Shown here one piece after another: positions 51,279 through 61,240 of a DNA stretch of 64,000 nt. Under the pieces are notes generated by a model. The model ran no database searches. It was given only the letters and a program-made list of their open reading frames with translations, and was not told where the DNA came from. The number at the start of each line of letters is the position of its first letter. The stretch's first letter is position 1. This DNA is from Burkholderia sp. WAC0059. Its GTDB lineage: Bacteria > Pseudomonadota > Gammaproteobacteria > Burkholderiales > Burkholderiaceae. A program made the translations under genes and the position numbers. The stretch is from assembly GCF_002870125.1 (NCBI RefSeq), contig NZ_PNEO01000001.1:124001-188000 (forward strand), written 5' to 3'.

Positions 51279-52805
51279 TCACTGACACTGCCGCCCGTAC
51301 TGATCGTCGAGGCGCACGATGTCGTCCTCGCCGAGGTACGAGCCCGACTGCACCTCGATGATCTCGAGCGGCATCTTGCCGGGGTTTTCGAGCCGGTGCG
51401 CGACGCCGAGCGGAATGTAAGCGGACTCGTTCTCCGAGACGATGAAGCGTTCCTCGCCGCGCGTGACGAGCGCGGTGCCGCGCACGACGACCCAGTGCTC
51501 GGCCCGGTGGTGGTGCATCTGCAGCGACAGCCGCGCGCCGGGTTCGACCACGATCCGTTTCACCTGGAAGCGCTCGCCGCCGTCGACGCAGTCGTAATGG
51601 CCCCACGGGCGGTGCACCTTGCGGTGGACGATGGCCTCGCTGCCGCTCGCGTCGCGGATGCGCTTCACGACCTTCTTGACCTCCTGCGCGTGGGCGCGGT
51701 CCGCCACGAGCACGGCGTCGGCCGTTTCGACGACGACGAGATCCTGCGTGCCGATGCACGCGATGAGCCGCCCGTCCGAGTGCGCGAGCGTGCCCTGGGC
51801 GCCCTCGAACATCACGCGCCCGCGCGCCACGTTGCCGGCATCGTCCTTCGGCAGCACCTGCCAGACGGTGTCCCACGAGCCGAGGTCGGTCCAGCCCGCC
51901 ACGAGCGGCACGACCACGCCGCGCGCCACCGACGGGTCGCCGGGCAGCGGCTCCATGACCGCGTAGTCGATCGAGTTGGCGGGCGAACGGCCGAACGCCT
52001 CCTTCTCCACGCGGAAAAAGTCGCCGTCGGCCTGGCCGCGCGCGCAGGCGGCTTCGCAGGCCTCGTAGATGGCGGGCTCGAAGCGGCGGATCGCGGCGAG
52101 CCAGGTGGAGGCGCGCACGATGAAGATGCCGCTGTTCCACCAGTAGCGGCCCGAGGCCACGTACTGCTGCGCGAGCTCGAAATAGGGCTTCTCGACGAAG
52201 CCGCTCAACTGGCGCGCGCCGTCCGCCTCGGGGCCGCCGAGCGGCTCGCCGACGTGGATGTAGCCGTAGCCGACCTCGGCGCGCGTCGGCACGATGCCCA
52301 TCGTCACGATGTGGCCGGCGGCGGCGTGGCGCACGCCGTTGGCGACGGCCGCGTGGAACGCCTCGAGATCGGTGAGTGCGTGGTCGGCCGGCATCACGAC
52401 GAGGATGCCGTCCTGCTGCGCGCCGGCGACCGACAGCGCGGCGATGGTCAGCGCGGGCGCGGTGTCGCGCGCGACGGGCTCGAGCAGTAGCTGGGCCTCC
52501 TTGCCGCGCACGCGCAACTGTTCGGCCGTCGTGAAGCGGTGCTCCTCGTTGCAGACGACGACGAGCCGTTCGGCGACCGGATAGCCGGCGTCGAGCCCGT
52601 CGAGCCGGCCGGCCGTGTCGCCGAGCAGGGTCTGGTCGCCGACGAGGCTGATCATCTGCTTGGGATGCTGCTCGCGCGAGAGCGGCCATAGCCGCGAGCC
52701 CGCGCCGCCGGCGAGCACCACGGGATGAACGTGCAGCGCGACCGGCTGCGGGACATGGGCGGGCGCGTCGCCCGCGGTGACTGCGGCGGAAACCGTATCC
52801 GTCAT
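51279..52805 (-). CDS. bceA: mannose-1-phosphate guanylyltransferase / mannose-6-phosphate isomerase (bifunctional)
   Basis: 508 residues from the ATG at 52805 (AGGAGAGCG upstream). N-terminal nucleotidyltransferase: PVVLAGGAGSRLWPLSREQH (residues 28-47) with the GGAGSRLWP GTP-binding loop. C-terminal cupin isomerase domain from about 385: RPWGHYDCVDGGERFQVKRI, MHHHRAEHWVVVRGTALVTR, IPLGVAHRLENPGKMPLEII. It converts fructose-6-P to mannose-6-P and mannose-1-P plus GTP to GDP-mannose, the precursor for mannose and rhamnose units of cepacian. It is divergent from bceB-J across a 517-base promoter region. Confidence 0.92.
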   Translation of the reverse strand: MTDTVSAAVTAGDAPAHVPQPVALHVHPVVLAGGAGSRLWPLSREQHPKQMISLVGDQTLLGDTAGRLDGLDAGYPVAERLVVVCNEEHRFTTAEQLRVRGKEAQLLLEPVARDTAPALTIAALSVAGAQQDGILVVMPADHALTDLEAFHAAVANGVRHAAAGHIVTMGIVPTRAEVGYGYIHVGEPLGGPEADGARQLSGFVEKPYFELAQQYVASGRYWWNSGIFIVRASTWLAAIRRFEPAIYEACEAACARGQADGDFFRVEKEAFGRSPANSIDYAVMEPLPGDPSVARGVVVPLVAGWTDLGSWDTVWQVLPKDDAGNVARGRVMFEGAQGTLAHSDGRLIACIGTQDLVVVETADAVLVADRAHAQEVKKVVKRIRDASGSEAIVHRKVHRPWGHYDCVDGGERFQVKRIVVEPGARLSLQMHHHRAEHWVVVRGTALVTRGEERFIVSENESAYIPLGVAHRLENPGKMPLEIIEVQSGSYLGEDDIVRLDDQYGRQCQ

Positions 52806-53322
52806 TTCGCTCTCCTGATTCGGGTTCGTTTGAGCGATTTGTAGCACGCTTAAAATCGACAATTAAATCAATTCAAAGAAGAAACTTGAAAATAAATGGA
52901 GATTGAAAGGATGATGTTTTTATGTCCGGCGTGGACGATAAAAAACGGAAAAATATTCGATAAAAATAGATTTGTTCCGGGATTCTCGTTTGTCCGATTT
53001 ATCGCAATGCGGAAAGACCGTGGGAAAAGGGCGTGCAATTCGTCGAAATGATCTGTAATAGAGACCGGAATTCGGTAAATTTTTCACAAAAAACAGAATA
53101 AAAAATATGCCGTTCTTACCGATACATTTGGAGATACTTTTGGCGCTTGCGAATGTATTTTTATAACGCTTTATTAGGGTTTGTTCGGATGCGTTTATCG
53201 GCCCGCAGTCGGCCGGAACGACGCGTCTTTTCCGATTCGTCGAAATATGCCGGACCCGCAACGACGGACCTGCGCTCGTCGCCTGACGGCTATTTCGACG
53301 GCTAACCCGAGGGGGCGGTCAC
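52806..53322. other. AT-rich divergent promoter region of the exopolysaccharide locus
   Basis: 517 bases between bceA (minus) and bceB (plus), far less GC-rich than the rest. A plus-strand sigma-70-like promoter is at 53140-53167. No sigma-54 GG-N10-GC element was found on either strand by eye. A likely bceA promoter is weaker (TTGAAT, 16 bases, TTTAAG on the minus strand near 52860-52890). The AT content itself may attract H-NS-type silencing. No gene is seen here. Confidence 0.6.
53140..53167 (+). promoter_or_regulatory. sigma-70-type promoter for the bceB-J operon
   Basis: TTGGCG (53140-53145), 16-base spacer, TATAAC (53162-53167). A start near 53174 would leave a leader of about 150 bases before bceB. 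Confidence 0.55.
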
Positions 53323-54711
53323 ATGTTGAGCGTGCTTGCCAGAATCATCGACATCGCAGCGGTTGCGGCCGCCGCGCTCGTCGCGGCCGCCCTGCACCGG
53401 GGAGGGCTCGTGCCGCTGAGCGACATGGAAACGCTGGCGCTAGCGTTCAGTTGCGTGCTGGCCGTCTGGATGTTCCCGGCGTTCGGCATTTACCAGTCGT
53501 GGCGCGGCAAGCCGCTCTACGACCTGTTCGCGCGCGTCGCCGTGGCGTGGCTCGCCGTGGAGGGCACCGGCATCCTGCTCAGCTTCAGCGTGCACCGTGC
53601 CGATTCGCTCTCGCGGCTCTGGCTCGCCTACTGGGCCGCCTCGGCCGTCGTGCTGCTCGTCGCGGCCAAGGCGCTCGTCTACACGGTGCTCAAGGGCATC
53701 CGGCGCGAGGGCTACAACCTGAAGGCCGTCGCGGTGGCGGGCGGCGCGCCGTTCGGGCACTTTCTGATCGGCCAGATGCACAGCCGTCCCGAGGCGGGAT
53801 TCATGCCCGTGCTGCTGTTCGACGAGGACGCCCGGGCGGACGACGCGCGCGGCGACGCGCTCGTCGACGGCGTGCCGGTGGAGCGCGACGTGCAGTCGAT
53901 GATCGAGTTCGTGCGCCGCCGCGCGGTGCGCGAGCTTTGGCTGGCGCTGCCGATGTCGAAGGAGCGTACGATTCACCGGATCGTGACGGAGCTGCGCAAC
54001 GACTTCGTCAACATCCGCTTCATTCCCGACGTGCGCAGCCTCTCGCTCTTCAGCCAGCCCGTCGTCGATCTGCTCGGCGTGCCGGCGATCAACCTCGCGG
54101 CCTCGCCGATCACGGACCTGCGCGTCTGGCCCAAGCGCGTGTTCGACCGGCTTTTCGCGCTGGGCGTGCTGATCGCGCTCGCGCCGGTCTTCGCCGTGAT
54201 CGCCGTCGCCGTGAAGCTCTCGTCGCCGGGCCCGGTGTTTTTCCGCCAGCGCCGCAAGGGGCTCGACGGCAACGAGTTCGAGATCTACAAGTTCCGCTCG
54301 ATGAAGCAGCATGCCGACGCGCCCGGCACCGTCACGCAGGCGCGGCGCGGCGACCCGCGCATCACGCGCGTCGGGGCGTTCCTGCGCCGCACGAGCCTCG
54401 ACGAGCTGCCGCAGTTCATCAACGTGCTCAAGGGCGAGATGTCGGTCGTCGGGCCGCGCCCGCACGCGCTCGAACACGACGACATCTACAAGGATCTCGT
54501 GCGCGGCTACATGCACCGCTACCGCATCAAGCCCGGCATCACGGGCTGGGCGCAGATCAACGGCTTTCGCGGCGAAACCGACCGCATCGAGAAGATGCGC
54601 GACCGCGTGCGCTTCGATCTGCACTACATGCAGAACTGGAGTTTCGGGCTCGACCTGAAGATCGTGGTGCTCACGTTGTGGAAAGGCTTCGTCGGCCACA
54701 ACGCGTACTGA
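53323..54711 (+). CDS. bceB: undecaprenyl-phosphate sugar-1-phosphate transferase (initiating glycosyltransferase)
   Basis: 462 residues, GAGGGGG upstream of the ATG. Four or five N-terminal membrane spans, a CoA-binding-like middle domain (about 135-250), then the bacterial sugar transferase domain: [49 protein letters not shown], and the final [20 protein letters not shown]. It moves glucose-1-P (by analogy to the cepacian enzyme) to the lipid carrier and starts each repeat unit at the inner membrane. First gene of the plus-strand bce operon. Confidence 0.93.
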   Translation: MLSVLARIIDIAAVAAAALVAAALHRGGLVPLSDMETLALAFSCVLAVWMFPAFGIYQSWRGKPLYDLFARVAVAWLAVEGTGILLSFSVHRADSLSRLWLAYWAASAVVLLVAAKALVYTVLKGIRREGYNLKAVAVAGGAPFGHFLIGQMHSRPEAGFMPVLLFDEDARADDARGDALVDGVPVERDVQSMIEFVRRRAVRELWLALPMSKERTIHRIVTELRNDFVNIRFIPDVRSLSLFSQPVVDLLGVPAINLAASPITDLRVWPKRVFDRLFALGVLIALAPVFAVIAVAVKLSSPGPVFFRQRRKGLDGNEFEIYKFRSMKQHADAPGTVTQARRGDPRITRVGAFLRRTSLDELPQFINVLKGEMSVVGPRPHALEHDDIYKDLVRGYMHRYRIKPGITGWAQINGFRGETDRIEKMRDRVRFDLHYMQNWSFGLDLKIVVLTLWKGFVGHNAY

Positions 54712-54771
54712 ATCCGCGGCCGGCGCATCGTCGCGATGCCCGGGAAAACATCGTTCACTTTCGAGGTGTGC

Positions 54772-56193
54772 ATGAATCTGACGATCATTGGCAGCGGCTA
54801 TGTGGGGCTCGTCACCGGCGCCTGCCTCGCCGACATCGGCAACGACGTGATCTGTCTCGACGTCGACGCGCGCAAGATCGACCTGCTCAACGAGGGCGTC
54901 GTGCCGATTCACGAACCGGGTCTCCCGGAGATCATCGAGCGCAACCGCCGCGCGCGGCGCCTGTCGTTCTCGACCGACGTGGCCGCCGCCGTGGCGCACG
55001 GCGAGATCCTGTTCATCGCGGTCGGTACGCCGCCCGACGAGGACGGCTCGGCCGACCTGCAGTACGTGCTCGGGGCGGCGCGCAGCATCGGCCGGCACAT
55101 GGACGGTTTCAAGGTGGTCGTCGACAAGTCCACGGTGCCCGTCGGCACGGCGGCGTTCGTGCGCGACGCCATCGCGACCGAATTGCGCCGGCGCGAAATC
55201 CAGCCGATGCAGCCGATGTTCTCGGTCGTCTCGAACCCCGAGTTCCTCAAGGAGGGCGCGGCCGTCGAGGACTTCGCGCGGCCCGACCGCATCGTGCTCG
55301 GCTGCGACGACGACGTGCCCGGCGAGCGCGCGCGCGAGCTGATGAAGCGCCTTTACGCGCCGTTCAACCGCAATCACGAGCGCACGCTCTACATGGACGT
55401 GCCGTCCGCCGAGTTCACGAAGTACGCGGCCAACGCGATGCTCGCCACGCGCATCTCGTTCATGAACGAGCTTGCGAACCTGGCCGACCGCGTCGGCGCG
55501 GACATCGAATCGGTGCGGCGCGGCATCGGTTCGGACCCGCGCATCGGCTACGACTTTCTCTACGCGGGCTGCGGCTACGGCGGTTCGTGCTTCCCGAAGG
55601 ACGTGAAGGCGCTCGTGCGCACGGCCGAGGAGTACGGCGAGAGCCTGCAGATCCTGAGCGCCGTGGAAGCTGTCAACGAAGCGCAGAAGAAGGTGCTCGC
55701 GCAGAAGATCGTCACGCGCTTCGGCGCCGATCTCACGGGCCGGCGCTTCGGCGTCTGGGGACTGGCGTTCAAGCCCAACACCGACGACATGCGCGAGGCG
55801 CCGAGCCGCGCGCTGATCGCCGAGCTGCTCGCGCGCGGCGCCTCGGTGCGCGCCTACGACCCGGTGGCGATCAAGGAGGCGAAGCGCGTGCTCGCGCTCG
55901 ATCTGGCCGCCATGCCCGAGGAGCGCGCGCGGCTCGATTTCGCCGTCGACGAGATGGCCGCGGCCGACGGCGCGGACGCGCTCGTCGTCCTGACCGAATG
56001 GCGCGCGTTCAAGATGCCGGACTTCGGCGCGCTCAAGGACGCGCTCAAAAGCGCCGTCGTGTTCGACGGACGCAATCTGTACGACCCGCTCGCGCTGCGC
56101 GAGCTCGGCATCGAGTATCACGCCGTCGGCCGCGCCAGCGCGAGCGCGGTGAGCGCCGGGCGCCAGCGCGCCGAGGCCGCGGCGCGCGCCTGA
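54772..56193 (+). CDS. bceC: UDP-glucose 6-dehydrogenase
   Basis: 473 residues from the ATG at 54772 (GAGGTG just upstream; a longer frame from 54736 lacks family sequence). NAD-binding GSGYVG (7-12), central domain [20 protein letters not shown], and the catalytic Cys273 in [14 protein letters not shown], all intact. The C-terminal UDP-binding domain is complete. It oxidises UDP-glucose to UDP-glucuronic acid, which supplies the glucuronate residue of the exopolysaccharide. Second gene of the operon, 60 bases after bceB. Confidence 0.95.
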   Translation: MNLTIIGSGYVGLVTGACLADIGNDVICLDVDARKIDLLNEGVVPIHEPGLPEIIERNRRARRLSFSTDVAAAVAHGEILFIAVGTPPDEDGSADLQYVLGAARSIGRHMDGFKVVVDKSTVPVGTAAFVRDAIATELRRREIQPMQPMFSVVSNPEFLKEGAAVEDFARPDRIVLGCDDDVPGERARELMKRLYAPFNRNHERTLYMDVPSAEFTKYAANAMLATRISFMNELANLADRVGADIESVRRGIGSDPRIGYDFLYAGCGYGGSCFPKDVKALVRTAEEYGESLQILSAVEAVNEAQKKVLAQKIVTRFGADLTGRRFGVWGLAFKPNTDDMREAPSRALIAELLARGASVRAYDPVAIKEAKRVLALDLAAMPEERARLDFAVDEMAAADGADALVVLTEWRAFKMPDFGALKDALKSAVVFDGRNLYDPLALRELGIEYHAVGRASASAVSAGRQRAEAAARA

Positions 56194-56280
56194 GCCGCGC
56201 CGTCGCGAGAACACGGGTCACCACCGGGAGGATGCCGGCATGAATGACTGGAATGACTGGAGACGAAGGAGTATGCCGCC

Positions 56281-56727
56281 ATGTTCAACGACGTCCTGAT
56301 CGTCTGCCACGCGAACGTCTGTCGTTCGCCGGCGGCGGAGCAACTGTTTCGCGCGAGACAGCGCGAAAGCGCGGCGACACACGCGCCGTCGTTTCACTCG
56401 GCGGGGCTGTGCGCGATCGACGGGGCCGACATGGACCCCGTCATGCAGCGCCTGCTCGCCGAGCGCGGCGTGGAGGTGGGCGAGCACCGGTCGCGGCGTC
56501 TCACGCGCGACCTCGTGCGCGCGGCGGACCTCGTGCTCGTCACCGAGCAGCGCCAGGTTTCCGGGGTCGAGAAGGTCGAGCCGACCGCGCGCGGCAAGGT
56601 CTACACGCTCGGCAAGTGGGAGAGCTCCGACGTGGCCGATCCGCACGGGCTGGATGAAGCGGCCTATCTCGAGAGCCTCGAATTGATGGAACGTCTGGTA
56701 AAGGAATGGTTGAGCCGAATATGCTGA
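56281..56727 (+). CDS. bceD: low-molecular-weight protein-tyrosine phosphatase (Wzb-like)
   Basis: 148 residues, AAGGAG nine bases before the ATG. P-loop CHANVCRS: nucleophile Cys9, then Arg15 and Ser16 (C-x5-R-S; the usual GNIC reads HANVC here). The general-acid Asp is Asp120 in VADPHG. It removes phosphate from the tyrosine-rich tail of BceF and so controls polymer length and export. Cytoplasmic. The last seven bases overlap the start of bceE. Confidence 0.93.
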   Translation: MFNDVLIVCHANVCRSPAAEQLFRARQRESAATHAPSFHSAGLCAIDGADMDPVMQRLLAERGVEVGEHRSRRLTRDLVRAADLVLVTEQRQVSGVEKVEPTARGKVYTLGKWESSDVADPHGLDEAAYLESLELMERLVKEWLSRIC

Positions 56728-57890
56728 CAAAAAAGCTGACCGTGATACTCGCGCTGAGCGCGTTCGTGTCCGCCTGCTCCACGGCGCCGGGCAATTATCT
56801 TTCCACGTCGCGGCTCGAGGACAATACGCCGACGCCCGACGTCACCTATCCCGTGCATCTGATCGATGCGCAACTCGTGATGAAGCAGGCACAGGAAGCC
56901 GAGGCCGTCGCGCAAACCCAGGCGCTGCCGCCCATCGGCGACCTCGCGAACTACAGCTATCGGATCGCGCCGGCCGACATCATCGGCGTGACCGTGTACG
57001 ACCACCCCGAAATTTCCACGCCGGCGGGCACGACGTTCTCGGCGGGCGGCAACACCACGCAGACGGTCGGGCAGGCCCTCACGCAGCCCTACGCCACCGC
57101 GCTGCCGGGCCAGTCCGATCCGTTCGGCCTCACGGTCTCGACCGACGGCACGATCTATTTCCCGTTCATCGGCCGCATCCTGGCCGCGGGCAAGACGCCG
57201 GAGCAACTGCGCGCCGAGATCGCGGCCGGGCTCGTCAACTACATCCACGATCCGCAGGTCAACGTGCGCGTGCTCGCCTTCCGCGGCCAGCGCGTGCAGG
57301 TGACGGGCGACGTGACGACGCCGGGGCCGCTCGCCATCAGCGACGTGCCGCTCACGCTCGTCGACGCCATCACGCGCTCGGGCGGCACCACGGCGAACGC
57401 CGACTACGAGCGCGTGCGGCTCACGCGCGACAACAAGCTCTACGTGCTCAACGCGGACCGCCTGCTCGACCACGGCGACATGAGCCAGGACGTGCTGCTG
57501 CAGAACGGCGACATCATCAACATCCCGGACCGTTCCGACAGCCGCGTGTTCGTGATCGGCGAAGTGAAGACGCCGATCGAGGAAAACATGATCCGCGGCC
57601 GTCTGACCATCGCCGACGCGCTCACGCAGGCCGGCGGGATTCTCGACACCGACGCGAACCCGCGGCAGATCTTCGTGATGCGCGACGTGCAGAACGACCC
57701 GTCGAAGCCCGAAATCTACCGGCTCGACATGACCCAGCCCGACGCGATCATGCTCTCGTCCCAGTTCCAGCTCAGACCGATGGACGTGGTGTACGTGGGC
57801 ACGGCCTCTTCGACGACTTTCAACCGCATGCTGCAGGAGGTGTTGCCGACCATCGAGACCATTTTCTACACCAAGCAGATCACGCAGTAG
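56721..57890 (+). CDS. bceE: outer-membrane polysaccharide export lipoprotein (Wza-like)
   Basis: 389 residues from the ATG at 56721; an ATG five codons earlier is also possible but lies against the ribosome site. Lipoprotein signal MLTKKLTVILALSAFVSAC, so Cys19 is lipidated. The polysaccharide export domain (YRIAPADIIGVTVYDHPEIS, DGTIYFPFIGRILAAGKTPE) is followed by two SLBB-type repeats (GQRVQVTGDVTTPGPLAISD, SRVFVIGEVKTPIEENMIRG). It forms the outer-membrane export channel that works with BceF. Confidence 0.93.
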   Translation: MLTKKLTVILALSAFVSACSTAPGNYLSTSRLEDNTPTPDVTYPVHLIDAQLVMKQAQEAEAVAQTQALPPIGDLANYSYRIAPADIIGVTVYDHPEISTPAGTTFSAGGNTTQTVGQALTQPYATALPGQSDPFGLTVSTDGTIYFPFIGRILAAGKTPEQLRAEIAAGLVNYIHDPQVNVRVLAFRGQRVQVTGDVTTPGPLAISDVPLTLVDAITRSGGTTANADYERVRLTRDNKLYVLNADRLLDHGDMSQDVLLQNGDIINIPDRSDSRVFVIGEVKTPIEENMIRGRLTIADALTQAGGILDTDANPRQIFVMRDVQNDPSKPEIYRLDMTQPDAIMLSSQFQLRPMDVVYVGTASSTTFNRMLQEVLPTIETIFYTKQITQ

Positions 57891-57964
57891 CACGCGGGAT
57901 CGGCGTCGATCGTCTGGAAACGGTCAGGCTCGAGCAACCTTCACCAGGACAACGGAACCGAATC

Positions 57965-60193
57965 GTGAATACGCAAGTTATCCGACAGGCGGCCCCCGCG
58001 GCCCCCACCGAAGAAGAGGACGTGGTCCTCGGTCAGCTACTGCGCGTCATCATCGACGACATCGGCTGGCTCCTTGCCATCGCGGCTGCGGTCGTGGCCA
58101 TCGCGGTCTTCTACTGCTACGTCGCGAAGCCGGTCTATTCGGCCGATGCCCAGGTGCGCGTCGAGCAGTCCGACAACACCTCGCAGGCGCTGACCGAGAC
58201 GCAGACGGGCGCGCAGATCAGCGACGGCTCGTCGACCGCGCTGCCGACCGACGCCGAGATCGCGATCATCAAGAGCCGCGCGGTGCTCGAGCCGGTCGTC
58301 CAGCAGTTCAGGCTGAACTTCTCCGTCTCGCCGGTCACGATGCCGGTGCTCGGCAATCTCGCGAGCCGGCTGGCGACGCCCGGCCAGCCCGCGAAGCCGT
58401 GGCTCGGCCTGAGCTCGTTCGCCTGGGGCGGCGAAGTCGCCGACGTCGATTCGATCCAGGTCTCGCCCGATCTCGAGGGCAAGAAGCTCACGATGACCGC
58501 GCTGCCGGGCAACCAGTACGCGCTGACGGGTCCGCACGGCGAGCCGCTGCTGCGCGGCACGGTGGGCGAGGAGGCCCAGGGCGCCGGCGTCACGATGCTC
58601 GTGAACAGGCTCGTGGCGCGGCCCGGCACGCGCTTTCGCGTCGTGCGCATGAACGACCTCGACGCGATCACGTCGTTCCAGTCGGCCATCGACGTCGAGG
58701 AGCAGGGCAAGCAGACCGGCGTGATCCAGGTCTCGCTCCAGGACACGAACCCGCAGCGCGCGGCCGACATCGCCAACGCCGTGGTGCAGTCGTACCTGGG
58801 CGAGCACGTGGCGAGCAAGCAGGAAGACGCGACCAAGATGCTCAACTTCCTGAACAGCGAGGAGCCGAAGCTGAAGAACAACCTCGAGCGATCCGAGGAG
58901 GCCCTGGCCATCTACCAGAGCAAGTCGGGCTCGATCGACGCGGACGACGAGTCGAAGATCTACCTCCAGGGCAGCATCGACTACGAGCAGCAGATTTCGT
59001 CGCAGGAACTGCAGATCTCCTCGCTCGAACAGCGTTTCGGCGCGGATCACCCCGCGCTCATCTCGGCGCGGCAGCAGCTCGCGGAGCTGCAGGCCGAGCG
59101 CGACAAGTTCGACACGCGCTTCCGCAACCTGCCGGCCACCGAAGTGAAGGCCGTGCAGCTCCAGCGCGACGCGAAGGTGAGCGAGGACACCTACGAGCTG
59201 CTGCTCAACCGCATCCAGGAGCTCGCGGTGCAGCGCGCCGGCTCGGGCGGCAACGTCCACCTCGTCGACGAGGCCATGCGTCCGGGGCAGCCGACCAAGC
59301 CGAAGTCCGTGCTGATCGTCTCGGCCGCCGTGATTCTCGGCCTCATTCTCGGCACCGGCTTCGTGCTGCTGCGGCGCAACCTCTTCAAGGGCATCGTGGA
59401 CGCCGACCAGATCGAGCGCGTGTTCCACCTGCCGGTGTACGGGCTCATCCCGCTCTCGAGCGAGCAGGCGCAGCTCGAGAAGCGCATCCCGTCGCGCGAC
59501 GGCATGCGCCTGCGCGAGGTGCTCGCCAATACGCGCCCGCACGACCTGACCGTCGAGAGCCTGCGCAGCCTGCGCACGTCGCTGCAGTTCAGCGTGATGG
59601 ACGCGCGCAACCACGTCGTCGTCATGACGGGCTCGGTGCCGGGCGTCGGCAAGAGCTTCATGAGCGCGAATCTCGCCGTGCTGCTCGCGCATTCGGGCAA
59701 GCGCGTCCTGCTCGTCGACGGCGACATGCGGCGCGGCGTGCTCGAACGCTACCTCGGCGGCACGCAGGAAAACGGCCTTTCGGAGCTGCTGTCCGGCCAG
59801 ATCGCGCTCGACGAGGCCATCCGCCCGACCGGCGTCGACAACCTCCAGTTCATCTCGTGCGGCCGCCGTCCGCCCAATCCGTCCGAGCTCCTGATGTCGC
59901 CGCGTCTCGAGCAGTATCTCGACGGACTCTCGAAGCGCTACGACGTGCTGCTCATCGACACGCCGCCGGTGCTGGCCGTGACCGACGCCGCGATCATCGG
60001 CGCGCACGCGGGCTCGACTTTCCTCGTGATGCGCTCGGGCATGCACTCGGAAGGCGAGATCAGCGACGCGCTCAAGCGCCTGCGGAGCGCCGGCGTGAAC
60101 GTGCAGGGCGGCATCTTCAACGGCGTGCCGCAGCGCGCGCGCGGCAGTTACGGCTACGGCTACACCGCCGTGCAGGAATACCTGAGCACCTGA
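57965..60193 (+). CDS. bceF: polysaccharide co-polymerase / bacterial tyrosine kinase (Wzc-like)
   Basis: 742 residues from the GTG at 57965. Wzz domain with two membrane helices (about 33-56 and 448-468) and a long periplasmic coiled-coil part. Cytoplasmic BY-kinase: Walker A GSVPGVGKS (556-564), Walker A' VLLVDGDMRR (581-590), Walker B VLLIDTPP (661-668). C-terminal tyrosine cluster Tyr729, 731, 733, 739 (GSYGYGYTAVQEYLST), the autophosphorylation site. It sets chain length and couples polymerisation to export; BceD reverses its phosphorylation. Confidence 0.94.
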   Translation: MNTQVIRQAAPAAPTEEEDVVLGQLLRVIIDDIGWLLAIAAAVVAIAVFYCYVAKPVYSADAQVRVEQSDNTSQALTETQTGAQISDGSSTALPTDAEIAIIKSRAVLEPVVQQFRLNFSVSPVTMPVLGNLASRLATPGQPAKPWLGLSSFAWGGEVADVDSIQVSPDLEGKKLTMTALPGNQYALTGPHGEPLLRGTVGEEAQGAGVTMLVNRLVARPGTRFRVVRMNDLDAITSFQSAIDVEEQGKQTGVIQVSLQDTNPQRAADIANAVVQSYLGEHVASKQEDATKMLNFLNSEEPKLKNNLERSEEALAIYQSKSGSIDADDESKIYLQGSIDYEQQISSQELQISSLEQRFGADHPALISARQQLAELQAERDKFDTRFRNLPATEVKAVQLQRDAKVSEDTYELLLNRIQELAVQRAGSGGNVHLVDEAMRPGQPTKPKSVLIVSAAVILGLILGTGFVLLRRNLFKGIVDADQIERVFHLPVYGLIPLSSEQAQLEKRIPSRDGMRLREVLANTRPHDLTVESLRSLRTSLQFSVMDARNHVVVMTGSVPGVGKSFMSANLAVLLAHSGKRVLLVDGDMRRGVLERYLGGTQENGLSELLSGQIALDEAIRPTGVDNLQFISCGRRPPNPSELLMSPRLEQYLDGLSKRYDVLLIDTPPVLAVTDAAIIGAHAGSTFLVMRSGMHSEGEISDALKRLRSAGVNVQGGIFNGVPQRARGSYGYGYTAVQEYLST

Positions 60194-60271
60194 GCATCCG
60201 GGGCGCCGGGCGGGCGCGAGGCCGCCCGCTTTCCGTCACCGATCCACCCGACCCGTACCCGAGGACCCGCG

Positions 60272-61240
60272 ATGAAAGTATCCGTACTCGTGCCGACCTA
60301 TCGCCGGCCGGACGACCTGTCACGCTGCCTGTCGGCGCTGATGCGCCAGTGGCGCCTGCCCGATCAGGTGGTGGTCGTGACCCGCGCGGACGACGTTCCC
60401 ACCCACGCCTGCCTCGACAGCCATCCGGCGAGGCGCGCGCTGCCGGTCGAGGTCGTCGTCGTCGACGAGCGCGGGCTCGTCGCCGCGCTGAATCGCGGCA
60501 TCGAAGTCGTGACGGGCGACATCGTCGCGATTACCGACGACGACGCGGCGCCGCATGCCGACTGGGTCGAGCGGATCGAGGCGGCGTTCTCGTCCGACCC
60601 GCGGCTCGGCGCGCTCGGCGGACGCGACTGGGTGCACGAGCGCGGCCAGGTGCTCGACGGCGAGCGCGAGCTCGTCGGCAAGGTGCTGCTCTCGGGCCGG
60701 ATCGTCGGCAATCATCATCTCGGCGTGGGCGAGGCGCGCGAGGTCGATCTGCTCAAGGGCGTGAACATGAGCTACCGGTGCGAGGCGGTTCGCCATCTGA
60801 ACTTCGACCGCCGGTTGCGCGGCACGGGCGCGCAGGTGCACAACGACATGGGGTTCAGCATGGGCGTGAAGCACGCGGGCTGGAAGGTCGTCTACGACCC
60901 CGCCATCGCCGTCGATCACTATCCCGCGCCGCGCTTCGGCGAAGAGCCGCGCGATGCGCTGACGCTGGCCTCCATCAGCAACGCCGCCTACAACCTGCAC
61001 CTGATTCTCAGCGAGCATCTGCCGCTGCTGCGTCGCACGACGGTCTGGTGGTGGTACACGCTGATCGGCACGCGCCTCTATCCGGGCCTCGCCCACGTGG
61101 GGTTCGCCATGCTGAGCAACCCGCGCACCGCGGGCGACACGCTCGCGCGCTGGCGCGCGGTGCGCAGCGGCGCCGTCGAGGCGCGGCGCAGCGCCTCGCG
61201 CCGCCCCGTGGCGGCCAAACTGACGGAGCGGGCCGAATGA
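60272..61240 (+). CDS. bceG: glycosyltransferase family 2
   Basis: 322 residues, GAGG nine bases before the ATG. GT-A fold: KVSVLVPTYRRPDDLSRCLS at the start, the DXD-type DDDAAP (about 90-95), and a catalytic-site region GMKHAGWKVVYDPAIAVDHY. Inverting GT2 enzymes use nucleotide sugars; this one adds one residue of the repeat unit on the cytoplasmic side. The stop overlaps the bceH start (ATGA). The specific sugar is not evident from sequence. Confidence 0.88.
   Translation: MKVSVLVPTYRRPDDLSRCLSALMRQWRLPDQVVVVTRADDVPTHACLDSHPARRALPVEVVVVDERGLVAALNRGIEVVTGDIVAITDDDAAPHADWVERIEAAFSSDPRLGALGGRDWVHERGQVLDGERELVGKVLLSGRIVGNHHLGVGEAREVDLLKGVNMSYRCEAVRHLNFDRRLRGTGAQVHNDMGFSMGVKHAGWKVVYDPAIAVDHYPAPRFGEEPRDALTLASISNAAYNLHLILSEHLPLLRRTTVWWWYTLIGTRLYPGLAHVGFAMLSNPRTAGDTLARWRAVRSGAVEARRSASRRPVAAKLTERAE

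Noticed and set aside
52900-53300. Sigma-54 promoter before bceB
   Set aside because: TTTGGAGATACTTTTGGCG was tested, but the GG and GC elements do not fall ten bases apart.
54000-56214. Very long minus-strand frame under bceB/bceC
   Set aside because: It has a composition of Arg/His/Asp/Val typical of the antisense of GC-rich genes, and the plus-strand genes there are unambiguous.
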